A DNA stretch of 9,163 nt. Origin: Proteobacteria bacterium UBA1847. Its GTDB lineage: Bacteria > Pseudomonadota > Gammaproteobacteria > Steroidobacterales > Woeseiaceae. Positions 1-7,808 of this stretch are shown here, piece after piece (position 1 is the stretch's first letter; each line of letters opens with the position of its first letter). The notes under the pieces were generated by a model. It made no database searches and was not told the origin of the DNA. It was given only the letters and a program-made list of their open reading frames with translations. The position numbers and the translations under genes are program-made. The stretch spans positions 1 through 9,163 of the forward strand of contig DDIP01000371.1 in NCBI GenBank assembly GCA_002338605.1, in the 5' to 3' direction.

Positions 1-1174
1 CCAGCACGCCGATCAGGCTCGATGCGAGAAGGTAGGGCGCAACACCCATGTCACGCAGGCGAGTCACCGCACCGCTCGCGGTATTGGTATGCAATGTGGA
101 CAGCACCAGGTGGCCCGTCAGACTGGCCTGCACTGCAATCTCAGCCGTTTCCAGGTCGCGTATTTCGCCAACCATGACGACGTCGGGGTCCTGTCTGAGA
201 ATCGCGCGCAGACCGCGTGCAAACGTCATCTCAACTTTGGTATTGACTTGTGTTTGTCCAATGCCGTCGATCAGGTACTCGATCGGGTCCTCGACCGTCA
301 TGATGTTGCGGCTGTTGTCATTAATTCGCTCAAGTGCCGCATACAAGGTCGTCGTTTTGCCGGAACCGGTTGGCCCGGTAACGAGAATGATGCCGTGCGG
401 TTTATGAATCAGCTGGTCCATGGAGCGCATCGAGACGTCGTCCATACCCAGTGACGTCAGGTCCAGGCGGCCAGCCTGCTTGTCCAGCAGTCGCAGCACA
501 ACGCGTTCGCCGTGCCCGGAGGGTAGTGTTGATACGCGAACATCGACCGCACGACCGCCGATCTTCAGCGAAATTCGGCCATCCTGTGGCAAGCGCTTTT
601 CCGCGATGTCGAGGCGCGACATGACCTTGATTCGGGATACCACCAATGGCGCAAGCGCGCGCCGTGTTTGCAAAACCTCGCGCAATACGCCGTCGATTCG
701 AAAGCGCACGCCCAGCCGGTTTTCGTAGGTTTCTACATGAACGTCTGACGCGTTTTCCTTGATTGCCTCAGTCAGGACGGCGTTGATAAAGCGAATGATG
801 GGAGCGTCATCGTCGCTTTCCAGCAGGTCCGAGGGTTCGAGATCCTGCGCGAATTGCGTCAAATCAAACTCGTCGTCCAGGCCGTCCATCATCTGGGCGG
901 CGTTTTTCGAATCCTGTTCGTAGGATTCCTGCAGCAGCGTGTCAAAGACTTCGGCGGATACCCGCGACAAGCTGATCGGAACACCGGCGAATCGCCGGAC
1001 TTCAGCGAGACTCAAAGGTGTCGCGCCAGCCCGGTAAACCGCTTTGCCACCCTCCTTGCCGATCTCCTGAAGCAGTACACCGTGGCGTTTGGCGAATGAA
1101 AACGGCAGAACCCGGCGTTTCTTGACTTCCGCAAGTTCTGGCGCTTCCAGAACGATTTCGCTATTCGCTTCCAT
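1..1174 (-). CDS. gspE: Type II secretion ATPase GspE (C-terminus cut by window edge)
   Basis: This is the cytoplasmic hexameric ATPase that powers the type II secretion pseudopilus. I translated it directly, because the frame has no stop before the left edge. From the ATG at 1174, 391 codons are present out of about 500 usual for the family. Visible parts: an N-terminal T2SSE_N-like domain (about residues 20-120) that in the family docks on GspL; a linker; then the ATPase domain with Walker A GPTGSGKT at 267-274, the Asp box VEDPIE at 294-299, Walker B ending [10 protein letters not shown] at 331-340 (catalytic Glu337), and the His box [11 protein letters not shown] at 354-364. The four-cysteine zinc element expected further on lies outside the window. 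The start overlaps the end of gspD by 14 nt, which suggests translational coupling. PilB-type ATPases share the fold, but adjacency to gspD and gspC makes GspE the clear choice. Confidence 0.97.
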   Translation of the reverse strand, partial: MEANSEIVLEAPELAEVKKRRVLPFSFAKRHGVLLQEIGKEGGKAVYRAGATPLSLAEVRRFAGVPISLSRVSAEVFDTLLQESYEQDSKNAAQMMDGLDDEFDLTQFAQDLEPSDLLESDDDAPIIRFINAVLTEAIKENASDVHVETYENRLGVRFRIDGVLREVLQTRRALAPLVVSRIKVMSRLDIAEKRLPQDGRISLKIGGRAVDVRVSTLPSGHGERVVLRLLDKQAGRLDLTSLGMDDVSMRSMDQLIHKPHGIILVTGPTGSGKTTTLYAALERINDNSRNIMTVEDPIEYLIDGIGQTQVNTKVEMTFARGLRAILRQDPDVVMVGEIRDLETAEIAVQASLTGHLVLSTLHTNTASGAVTRLRDMGVAPYLLASSLIGVL

Positions 1175-3101
1175 CGTCCTGCTTTTCTTCGAGTTCGGGC
1201 AGGATGGGCCGATCACGACCGGGCATCAGCTGGATATTTCTGTCGCTGCCTTCCTGGACCTTGCGAATCAAATTGTATTTCTGGTTGGTATGAAATGATG
1301 TCTCTGTCGAATCACGCATGATTTCTGCACGAATAAAGATCATCAGATTCGTTTTCCGTTTTTCAGTTTTCTGCGATCGAAACAATGCGCCGAGGAGCGG
1401 AATCTTGCCGAGTACCGGCACGGACTGATCGCTTTCCAGCAGTGTGTCCTCGATCAATCCGCCGAGGACAAGAATCTCGCCGTCGTCAACGATGACGGTC
1501 GTTTCGACGATGCGTTGGTTGGTGATCAGATCGACCGCGCCTGCGGCTGACTGAGCGATGCTTGATATCTCCTGCGAAATATTCAGCACCATTGAATCGC
1601 CATCGTTGATTTGCGGCGTGATCGATAACTTGACGCCAATCTGCTGGCGATTGATGGTCTGAAACGGATTCACGGAGCCGCCGGTGCCACCCGTGTTGGT
1701 AAATGAGCCGGTGACGAACGGGACTTCCTGGCCGACATTCAGGGTCGCCTCTTCATTGTCAGTCGTGACAATCGATGGCGTGGAAATGATATTGGTATCG
1801 GCATCGCCTTCAAGTGCATTGAGGATCGCCGCAAAGCTGACACCCGAATCAGAAATACGACCAAGTCCCACCGTGATGCCGGTTCTGACAAGGCTCGATG
1901 GATCGACGGTACCGCCCGATGCGGCCGTACCCAGCTGCACAACGCCCGCAACGTCGGCAAAGTCCGTGAGAGCTATCGGTGTTTGGCTGCCAGTACCCTC
2001 GATTGCCCACGACACGCCCAGTCGATTTTCCTCGTCAGCGATAACTTCAACGATTATCGCTTCGACGAGGACCTGCGCACGCCGAATGTCCAGCTTGTCT
2101 ACGATTTGCATCAGGGAACGCATCATCTTCGGCGGTGCGTTTACGATGATTGCGTTGGTCTGCGGGTCAGCCCAGACGCTCACATTGTCGATGGTGGAGG
2201 CCGCGGTCGCCTGTGCACCTCCGGCGCCGGTCAGGTTTGTGAAATGTGCCTGTAACTTGGTGGCCAGATCCTCCGCATCCGCATAACGCAGGTAACGAAC
2301 CTGCGAATCGCCACCGGCTTCCAGCGGCGTGTCGAGGTGGGCGATCAAGGTACGCAGTCGCAGTCGATCAGCCTTGTCGCCGCCGATCAGTACGCTGTTG
2401 GTGCGTGAATCCGCTACGAGGCTGGTCGTGACCGGCGCGCCGTCCGCCCGTTGCGTCTGCGTCAGCGCCGTCATGATACGTACGATTTCCGCTGCCGATG
2501 CGTTTTGCAGCGACACGACTTCGATGTCTTCATCACTCGCCATGTCAATACGACGAATGATGCTCACCATGCGCGCCAGATTGCCGGCCCGGTCTGAAAT
2601 GATCAGCATGTTTGAACCCGCGTGCGCAACCATGTGCCCGTACTGCGGAATCAGCGGCCGCAATATAGGCACCAACTGTGTTGCAGCCACGTTATTGACC
2701 TGGATGACTTGCGTCGCCATGTCGTCGACGCCCGCGGCGTTCTCGGTGCCGTAAGTGCTTGGGAACTGGCGTGCCGTCGCGTCCGGTAAGATCTTGATCA
2801 GGTTTCCGCTTTCTACCGCGATGTATCCGTGGACCTGGAGTATTGACAGAAAGGCTTCATAGAAAGCGTCTTTCGACATTGGTTCAGCCGAGAGCAGGTT
2901 GACCTTGCCAGTTACGCGTGGATCAAGAATGAAGTTCTTACCGGTCGCTTCGCTGACGGCTTCGACGACAATACGAATATCGGCGTCTTTCCAGTTCAAC
3001 GTAATGCCGGGCTCCTGCGCGAGGGCGCTGGTCCCGAGTGGCAAGAGAACTGCGGCAAATATCAGTAGAGCGCTGCGCTTTAATTTCATAGTTTGGTTCA
3101 T
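1161..3101 (-). CDS. gspD: Type II secretion outer-membrane secretin GspD
   Basis: GspD forms the multimeric outer-membrane channel through which folded exoproteins leave. The 646-residue protein has a Sec signal peptide (basic MKLKRS, hydrophobic stretch to about residue 22, likely cleavage after ALA at 28) with no lipobox cysteine. N0 spans about 30-105, followed by three N1-N3 repeats (about 128-188, 190-260, 265-340), each ending in a 'N-x-(L/I)-I-(I/V/G)' type strand. The secretin beta-barrel core is about 345-595. Signature segments are [12 protein letters not shown] at 455-466 (periplasmic gate region), a Gly-rich loop at 468-477, and [16 protein letters not shown] at 561-576 followed by [14 protein letters not shown] tail of about 50 residues follows, the usual place of a pilotin-binding S-domain, though I see no recognisable pilotin motif. 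The start ATG overlaps the gspC stop as ATGA. Met5 is an alternative start, but the coupling favours Met1. Confidence 0.98.
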   Translation of the reverse strand: MNQTMKLKRSALLIFAAVLLPLGTSALAQEPGITLNWKDADIRIVVEAVSEATGKNFILDPRVTGKVNLLSAEPMSKDAFYEAFLSILQVHGYIAVESGNLIKILPDATARQFPSTYGTENAAGVDDMATQVIQVNNVAATQLVPILRPLIPQYGHMVAHAGSNMLIISDRAGNLARMVSIIRRIDMASDEDIEVVSLQNASAAEIVRIMTALTQTQRADGAPVTTSLVADSRTNSVLIGGDKADRLRLRTLIAHLDTPLEAGGDSQVRYLRYADAEDLATKLQAHFTNLTGAGGAQATAASTIDNVSVWADPQTNAIIVNAPPKMMRSLMQIVDKLDIRRAQVLVEAIIVEVIADEENRLGVSWAIEGTGSQTPIALTDFADVAGVVQLGTAASGGTVDPSSLVRTGITVGLGRISDSGVSFAAILNALEGDADTNIISTPSIVTTDNEEATLNVGQEVPFVTGSFTNTGGTGGSVNPFQTINRQQIGVKLSITPQINDGDSMVLNISQEISSIAQSAAGAVDLITNQRIVETTVIVDDGEILVLGGLIEDTLLESDQSVPVLGKIPLLGALFRSQKTEKRKTNLMIFIRAEIMRDSTETSFHTNQKYNLIRKVQEGSDRNIQLMPGRDRPILPELEEKQDDGSE

Positions 3102-4033
3102 TTGCTTTGATCGTCGCTCAAATCGAGCTGGCTGGTCCTCAGGGTCAGGGTCTCCGATTCACCATTGCGTTCAATGGTAACGGTAACCTGCTCCGCTGTT
3201 CCTAGCGATTGAAAAATCTGCATGGCCTGGCTGGCATCGGACAGCGCCTGGCCATCGATGTCCTTGATGATATCGCCGGGGCGCAGGCCGAGGGAGGCAA
3301 ACTGACGCCGATCCCGCCCCGGGTAAACGCGAAATCCGACCTGTTCACCGTTAACCCGGTAGGGCGTCGGTCGAATGACATCGGTCAGTTTGGTCAGATT
3401 CTCGGTAACGACGGCCTGAATGCTCTGCGAGTTGTCGAGCGCCTGCCGAGTCGTCGATGTTTCCCTGCGCGCCGTGCTGCTGGCCGGAGCATCCTTGAAT
3501 TCCCGCGGCAGTTTGAGGCTGGTCAAAACACCGCGTTCGTTCAAGACAACCCGATCAGCGTACACTGCGTGCAAGGATGCGACTGAATCAACCGAGTCGC
3601 CTATTTTGTAGACTTTCTGATCTCTGCCACCGTCAGAAATAATCGCAATCGAATAGCGCGGAATCTCTGACGCGACCGTGCCATTCAGCGTCAGGTTTAT
3701 TCGCTGGGTGTCCTCGTATTCGCCCAGGTCCTCGACAACGACCGGATCTTCCGGTGCTGCGTCTGCGACTCCGAAAATATGCGCTGCGGCGATCGAACTG
3801 ACGTCGGCCGAGATGCTCGAGGCCGCGCTGGCATTTGGCAGGGAGGCGGGCATCGGGACGGGTGTTCCAGCGGCCGTACCGGGAACCAGCAGCCATACCA
3901 TGCGGGCCGCCTGCCATGCGATCAGCACGACCAGGACCAGGCTCAGCAGGGCGGGCAGGAAACGATTTACGGCGTTGAGGGCGTTGCCGCCGTCTACGCT
4001 AGTAACGTTTGACCAGTTTGCTCTTGAAATCAT
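3098..4033 (-). CDS. gspC: Type II secretion inner-membrane protein GspC
   Basis: GspC links the inner-membrane T2SS platform to the secretin. From the ATG at 4033 it has 311 residues: a short cytoplasmic N-terminus, one membrane helix at about 25-50 (FLPALLSLVLVVLIAW core), a Pro/Ala-rich linker, an HR domain at about 78-178 that in the family binds GspD N0 (AAHIFGV, then LTLNGTVAS and the VYKIGDSV segment), and a C-terminal PDZ domain at about 223-303 (GFRVYPGRD, LGLRPGDIIKDIDGQAL). The frame stays open upstream to a TTG at 4114, which would add 27 residues. That extension looks unlike a GspC N-terminus and neither start has a clear Shine-Dalgarno, so I chose the ATG. The gene is first in a gspC-D-E run and overlaps gspD by 4 nt. 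Identity is firm; the exact start is uncertain. Confidence 0.93.
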   Translation of the reverse strand: MISRANWSNVTSVDGGNALNAVNRFLPALLSLVLVVLIAWQAARMVWLLVPGTAAGTPVPMPASLPNASAASSISADVSSIAAAHIFGVADAAPEDPVVVEDLGEYEDTQRINLTLNGTVASEIPRYSIAIISDGGRDQKVYKIGDSVDSVASLHAVYADRVVLNERGVLTSLKLPREFKDAPASSTARRETSTTRQALDNSQSIQAVVTENLTKLTDVIRPTPYRVNGEQVGFRVYPGRDRRQFASLGLRPGDIIKDIDGQALSDASQAMQIFQSLGTAEQVTVTIERNGESETLTLRTSQLDLSDDQSK

Positions 4034-4158
4034 ATTCAATGAAGCTATTTCGGGTGAGGACTTGTCTATTAACGTAGCGACCCGATGATACGGGTTGAAC
4101 TGCGGCACGAACAAGCAGATTATTGACTTTTAAGCGAATTATCACTTTTACACGACCT
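4034..4158. promoter_or_regulatory. Divergent regulatory region between gspC and clpS
   Basis: This is the only place the T2SS operon (minus) and clpS-clpA (plus) can share control, so promoters for both are expected here. Visible structure: an inverted repeat ACCCG-ATGATA-CGGGT at 4080-4095 with another CGGGT at 4051-4055, and AT-rich sequence at 4117-4150. On the minus strand, TATCAT lies inside the inverted repeat (4091-4086 region) and a weak TTGTTC sits 18 nt upstream of it, giving a possible but poor sigma70 promoter for gspC. A regulator cannot be assigned. Some of this stretch would be coding if gspC began at the TTG at 4114. Confidence 0.45.
4123..4152 (+). promoter_or_regulatory. 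Candidate sigma70-like promoter for clpS
   Basis: TTGACT (5 of 6 to the -35 consensus) is at 4123-4128. After a 17-18 nt spacer the -10 position is only TTTTAC or TTTACA (3 of 6 either way). If real, transcription would begin at or within a few bases of the clpS ATG at 4159. The -35 is good and the -10 weak, so this is a tentative call. Confidence 0.28.
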
Positions 4159-4488
4159 ATGAGTGAACGACCAATTGACACAGACCGGGGCAACGAGCAT
4201 GACCTCGCCGTGGACGAGGCCAGGCCGAAACTCAAACGACCGCCCCTGTACCGCGTGGTGCTGATTAATGACGATTACACGCCAATGGAATTCGTCGTGA
4301 GCATTCTTGAGTCCGTATTTGGAATGGCCAGGACCGGTGCAACCCATGTCATGCTAGAGGTACACACCAAGGGAAAGGGCATTTGCGGTGTTTACAGCTA
4401 TGAAATAGCCGAAACGAAGGTTGCCCAGGTAATGAGTATTGCTAGCCAGCACCAGCACCCGTTGCTGTGCACAATGGAAGAAACCTGA
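4159..4488 (+). CDS. clpS: ClpS, N-degron adaptor of the ClpAP protease
   Basis: ClpS binds proteins with N-terminal Leu, Phe, Tyr or Trp and hands them to ClpA. The 109-residue product matches the family throughout: a flexible N-terminal tail (1-27) needed for delivery, then the core starting at PPLYRVVLINDDYTPMEF (28-45). The residues corresponding to the E. coli N-degron pocket are present: Asn37, Asp38, Asp39, gate Met43, and His69 in the EVHTKGKGICGV segment. The C-terminal HPLLCTMEE is also typical. The open frame extends to a TTG at 4123, but the ATG at 4159 gives the usual length (E. coli about 106). No Shine-Dalgarno is visible upstream of this ATG. clpA follows after 20 nt on the same strand, so the two are probably one operon. 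Confidence 0.96.
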   Translation: MSERPIDTDRGNEHDLAVDEARPKLKRPPLYRVVLINDDYTPMEFVVSILESVFGMARTGATHVMLEVHTKGKGICGVYSYEIAETKVAQVMSIASQHQHPLLCTMEET

Positions 4489-4508
4489 ATGATAAATGAG
4501 GCCCGAAA

Positions 4509-6782
4509 ATGCTGAGTAGCGAGCTGGAATTCTGCCTGAATGAGGCATTTCAACGAGCGCGTGATCACCGTCATGAATTCATGACGGTCGAGCACCTGTT
4601 GCTCGCCTTGCTCGATATTCCGGGCGTCCATGAAATTCTCAAAGCCTGTGACTCGAATATCCCCGAGTTGAGACGCCAGCTAATCGACGTCATTGATGAG
4701 CAGACCCCGCTGCTCGCAGACGAGGACGATATTGAAGTCCAACCGACGCTTGGATTCCAGCGCGTGCTGCAGCGCGCTGTATTCCACGTGCAATCGAGCG
4801 GCAAGAAGGAGGTCACCGGCAGCAACGTACTCGTCGCGATCTTTTCGGAAAAGCAGTCGCAAGCGGTCTACCTTCTCAGCCTGCAGGACATATCCAGGCT
4901 TGATGTTGTGAATTACATCTCGCACGGATTGCCACAGATTTCTGACGATGGCACTGCGTCCGAACGGGATCCGGAGCTGCAGCCGGAAGTGGAACCCGAG
5001 CAATCGCCGCTGCAGAAGTACGCGACCAATCTCAATGAGCGTGCGATCCAGGGCAAAATCGATCCGCTGATCGGGCGCGAACTGGAGATCGAGCGAACGA
5101 TCCAGATCCTGTGCCGCCGTCGCAAGAACAATCCGCTGTATGTCGGCGAGGCCGGTGTCGGCAAGACCGCCCTGGCCGAAGGCCTGGCACGCATGATCGT
5201 GGAAGAGCGCGTACCCGAAGTGCTGGCCGATTGCACGATTTACGCCCTCGACATGGGCACGCTGATTGCCGGAACAAAGTATCGCGGAGACTTCGAGAAA
5301 CGCCTGAAGGGCGTGATCGCCGAAATCCGTGAAAATCCTGGTGCTATTCTGTTTATTGATGAAATTCATACGGTTATCGGGGCAGGGGCCGCCTCGGGTG
5401 GCGTCATGGACGCCAGCAACCTGATCAAGCCGGTGCTGGCCAACGGTGATATGCGCTGCATCGGTTCCACCACGTATTCCGAATACCGCGGCATCTTTGA
5501 AAAAGATCATGCCCTGGCACGCCGTTTTCAGAAAATCGACGTACCGGAACCCAGTGTTGAGGAATCGGTGGCCATCCTGAAGGGTTTGAAATCACGATTT
5601 GAAGAGCATCACGGCGTGAAGTACGACAACCCGGCACTGGAAGCCGCAGTGGCGCTGTCGGTGCGTCATATCAATGATCGTCACTTGCCGGATAAGGCGA
5701 TCGATGTCATGGATGAAGCAGGTGCCAATCTGCGCCTCAGGCCCGAGGCCAGCCGCGGCAAGCGGGTCACGGTCAAGATGGTCGAATCGATTGTCGCGAA
5801 AATGGCGCGCATTCCGGAGAAAAGCGTCTCCTCATCCGATCGCGATGCGCTGCGCACGATGGAACGCGATCTCAAGCTGACCATTTTTGGTCAGGATAAG
5901 GCAATTGAAGCGCTGAGCGGCGCAATCAAGATGTCCCGATCCGGCTTGCGGGACGAGGAAAAGCCGATCGGTTCGTTCCTGTTCTCGGGTCCGACGGGCG
6001 TCGGCAAGACCGAGGTCACGCGGCAACTGGCGCTGATCATGGGTGTTGAGCTGATTCGATTTGACATGTCCGAGTACATGGAGCGCCACACGGTGTCGCG
6101 GCTCATCGGTGCACCCCCCGGATACGTTGGTTTTGACCAGGGCGGTCTCTTAACGGAATCTGTTAATAAAAACCCACATGCTGTTGTTTTATTGGATGAA
6201 ATTGAGAAGGCACACCCCGAGGTTTTCAATCTCCTGTTACAGGTCATGGACCACGGCACGCTAACCGATAACAACGGTCGCAAGGCCGATTTCCGTAACG
6301 TGATCCTGGTGATGACGACCAATGCCGGGGCCGAGGAATCAAGCCGCGCATCGATCGGTTTTACGGAACAGGATCACAGTTCCGATGCGATGGCCGTGAT
6401 CACCAAGCGCTTCTCACCCGAGTTCCGCAACCGACTGGACGCGATCATACCGTTCGCGTCACTGGACATGGATTCGATCAAGCGCGTCGTCGACAAGCTG
6501 GTCGTGGAACTCGAGGCCAAGCTTGGCAACAACAACGTCACGCTTGAGCTCGATGATGAGGCTCGCCACTGGATTGCCACACGCGGCTACGACCCGAAGA
6601 TGGGCGCGAGGCCGATGGCAAGAATCATCCAGGAGCAAATCAAACGGCCGCTGGCCGAAGAGCTGCTATTTGGCAGCCTGGCAAAAGGCGGGCACGTGAA
6701 GATCGTCGTCGGTCAGGATGACAACCTCAAATTGATGGCTGAACCGGTGCTCAGGGAACTGGAGCACCTGCCGGAGGATTAA
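4509..6782 (+). CDS. clpA: ClpA, AAA+ unfoldase of the ClpAP protease
   Basis: ClpA is the hexameric double-ring ATPase that unfolds substrates and threads them into ClpP. At 757 residues it has the family length. Domains: Clp N-domain (about 1-145, containing [16 protein letters not shown] at 20-35) where ClpS docks; an acidic linker (about 145-168); AAA1 with Walker A GEAGVGKT at 213-220, Walker B ILFIDE at 280-285 and candidate Arg fingers at 338-339; AAA2 with Walker A GPTGVGKT at 494-501, Walker B VVLLDE at 559-564, and sensor-2 GARP at 699-702. The ClpP-contact loop reads IGF at 616-618 rather than the IGL of E. coli ClpA. There is no ClpB-type middle coiled coil, which excludes ClpB and ClpC. 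The ATG at 4509 has GAGG 7 nt upstream (4498-4501), a good ribosome site. The stop overlaps the infA stop on the other strand. Confidence 0.98.
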   Translation: MLSSELEFCLNEAFQRARDHRHEFMTVEHLLLALLDIPGVHEILKACDSNIPELRRQLIDVIDEQTPLLADEDDIEVQPTLGFQRVLQRAVFHVQSSGKKEVTGSNVLVAIFSEKQSQAVYLLSLQDISRLDVVNYISHGLPQISDDGTASERDPELQPEVEPEQSPLQKYATNLNERAIQGKIDPLIGRELEIERTIQILCRRRKNNPLYVGEAGVGKTALAEGLARMIVEERVPEVLADCTIYALDMGTLIAGTKYRGDFEKRLKGVIAEIRENPGAILFIDEIHTVIGAGAASGGVMDASNLIKPVLANGDMRCIGSTTYSEYRGIFEKDHALARRFQKIDVPEPSVEESVAILKGLKSRFEEHHGVKYDNPALEAAVALSVRHINDRHLPDKAIDVMDEAGANLRLRPEASRGKRVTVKMVESIVAKMARIPEKSVSSSDRDALRTMERDLKLTIFGQDKAIEALSGAIKMSRSGLRDEEKPIGSFLFSGPTGVGKTEVTRQLALIMGVELIRFDMSEYMERHTVSRLIGAPPGYVGFDQGGLLTESVNKNPHAVVLLDEIEKAHPEVFNLLLQVMDHGTLTDNNGRKADFRNVILVMTTNAGAEESSRASIGFTEQDHSSDAMAVITKRFSPEFRNRLDAIIPFASLDMDSIKRVVDKLVVELEAKLGNNNVTLELDDEARHWIATRGYDPKMGARPMARIIQEQIKRPLAEELLFGSLAKGGHVKIVVGQDDNLKLMAEPVLRELEHLPED

Positions 6783-6997
6783 CGGCCGCGGTAGACGATG
6801 CGGCCTTTGCTCAGGTCGTAAGGTGTGAGTTCGACGGTGACCTTGTCACCGGTCAGGATACGAATGTAATTCTTGCGCATTTTTCCGGAAATATGCGCGG
6901 TGACAACATGCCCGTTTTCGAGTTCGACTCGAAACGTCGTGTTGGGAAGCGTCTCATTGACGACGCCTTCCATCTGCAGGGCTTCTTCTTTTGCCAA
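6779..6997 (-). CDS. infA: Translation initiation factor IF-1 (TTG start)
   Basis: IF-1 binds the 30S A site during initiation. The 72-residue product has exactly the family length and is nearly canonical: (M)[12 protein letters not shown] at the start, then [16 protein letters not shown], the basic [11 protein letters not shown] segment, and the [15 protein letters not shown] end. The only start giving full length is TTG at 6997. The next in-frame ATG is codon 9 and would remove the residues before the first strand. The frame is open far upstream into aat, but that sequence bears no resemblance to IF-1. No strong Shine-Dalgarno precedes the TTG; the nearest purine run is AGAGA about 10 nt away. 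infA lies 76 nt downstream of aat and its TAA shares TTAA with the clpA stop. Identity is certain; start-codon choice is strongly favoured by length. Confidence 0.96.
   Translation of the reverse strand: MAKEEALQMEGVVNETLPNTTFRVELENGHVVTAHISGKMRKNYIRILTGDKVTVELTPYDLSKGRIVYRGR
6784..6808 (+). terminator. Possible weak terminator hairpin for clpA, inside infA
   Basis: Two bases after the clpA stop, GGCCGC (6784-6789) and GCGGCC (6800-6805) form a 6-bp all-GC stem with a 10-nt loop, followed by TTT then GCT. The T run is short, so termination would be inefficient if it occurs. The stem is encoded by the last codons of infA (Lys-Gly-Arg ... Arg-Gly-Arg) on the other strand. No other terminator candidate was seen at this junction. 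Confidence 0.3.
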
Positions 6998-7032
6998 GGG
7001 GTAAAATCTCTGTAGTGCGAAAAGGCCGGCGA

Positions 7033-7061
7033 ATTGTGCAGAAACGGCGTGGGTATTGCAA
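7033..7061 (-). promoter_or_regulatory. Candidate sigma70-like promoter for infA
   Basis: In the 76-nt gap between aat and infA (6998-7073), the minus strand carries TTGCAA (7061-7056, 4 of 6) and CACAAT (7038-7033, 4 of 6) with a 17-nt spacer. Predicted transcription starts near 7026, leaving a leader of about 29 nt before the TTG start. E. coli infA has its own promoters, which makes this plausible, but both boxes are imperfect. infA may also be read from the trxB-aat operon. Confidence 0.3.
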
Positions 7062-7073
7062 TGTACCAGCCCT

Positions 7074-7808
7074 TCATTCCAGCAATAACTCGGCGCACGG
7101 GAGCACGGTAGGCGGCCATTGGGGTGCCAAAATGGCCGGATCGCAGAGGCGACCGAGCAATGCACTGAACGCCGCCCGTGGCAGGGTTCGAGCACCCAGG
7201 GACAACAGATGGCCAGACACAACCTGGCAGTCAAGCATCTCTGTTTCGCCCAAAGACATACGGTTCGCAATGTACAGCATCGCCATTTTGGACGCGTTCG
7301 GCCTTGCGCTGAACATCGATTCCCCAAAAAACGCTTTGCCGATTGCGAGTCCGTACAGGCCTCCGCAAAGTTCATCGTCCTGCCAGACTTCGATGGAATG
7401 CGCCCAGCCGGCCTCGTGCAATTTTCCATAAGCGGCGACCATTTCCGCCGTTATCCAGGTGCCCTGTTCAAAACGGCGTGGCCCGGCACAGGCACGGATG
7501 ACCTCCGGGAACGCGGTGTTGATTCGTATTTCGGCATTTGACCGGCGAATCTCGCGACGCAGGCGGCGCGCGACAGAAAAGTCTCCCGGGAGGAATACGC
7601 AGCGAGGATCAGGCGACCACCAGAGGAGCGGTTCGTCATCGATTGACCACGGGAAAATACCCTGTCGATACGCTGTGAGCAGGCGGGCCGGACTCAGGTC
7701 TCCACCGCACGCCAGCAGCCCGTTTGGCTCTCTCAGCGCGGCATTCACCGGTGGGAAGCTGTCTGGCGGATCGTCTGCCGAGAGCCACTTGACACGAGTA
7801 TTGGTCAC
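7074..7808 (-). CDS. aat: Leucyl/phenylalanyl-tRNA--protein transferase
   Basis: This cytoplasmic enzyme transfers Leu or Phe from its tRNA to proteins with N-terminal Lys or Arg, creating N-degrons for ClpS/ClpAP. The 244-residue protein (E. coli 234) shows the family blocks in order: [19 protein letters not shown] (25-43), AYRQGIFPW (46-54), LLWWSPDPR (61-69), GTWIT (116-120), HSIEVW (137-142), [19 protein letters not shown] (149-167), NASKMAML (171-178) and MLDCQV (191-196). The C-terminal part has the GNAT-like fold known for this family. Translation starts at GTG (7808), which overlaps the stop of the upstream FemAB-like gene as GTGA, so translation is probably coupled. Its functional partners clpS and clpA lie nearby on the opposite strand. 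Confidence 0.97.
   Translation of the reverse strand: MTNTRVKWLSADDPPDSFPPVNAALREPNGLLACGGDLSPARLLTAYRQGIFPWSIDDEPLLWWSPDPRCVFLPGDFSVARRLRREIRRSNAEIRINTAFPEVIRACAGPRRFEQGTWITAEMVAAYGKLHEAGWAHSIEVWQDDELCGGLYGLAIGKAFFGESMFSARPNASKMAMLYIANRMSLGETEMLDCQVVSGHLLSLGARTLPRAAFSALLGRLCDPAILAPQWPPTVLPCAELLLE

Noticed and set aside
48..728. Several plus-strand open frames at the left edge
   Set aside because: The minus strand here encodes GspE with all ATPase motifs in one uninterrupted frame; the plus-strand frames are shadows.
1684..2286. Plus-strand open frame (200 codons) antisense to gspD
   Set aside because: The composition is Ser/Arg/Ala-rich as expected from a reverse-strand shadow, and gspD is complete and canonical on the other strand.
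4489..4515. Eight-codon minicistron (ATG ATA AAT ...) between clpS and clpA overlapping the clpA start
   Set aside because: It lacks a ribosome site of its own and is short enough to be chance; the GAGG at 4498 is correctly spaced for clpA instead.
4680..5510. Long minus-strand open frame (276 codons) inside clpA
   Set aside because: It is antisense to the conserved ClpA domains and has no recognisable motif or ribosome site. It is a shadow of the codon usage of clpA.
6998..7073. Possible tRNA between infA and aat, as in E. coli (serW)
   Set aside because: The 76-nt gap has no cloverleaf-forming arms or T-loop GTTCRA-type sequence.
6998..7429. Open frame of 216 codons that would extend IF-1 far upstream
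   Set aside because: Only the last 72 codons match IF-1; the rest overlaps the well-supported aat gene in another frame and does not resemble a known protein.
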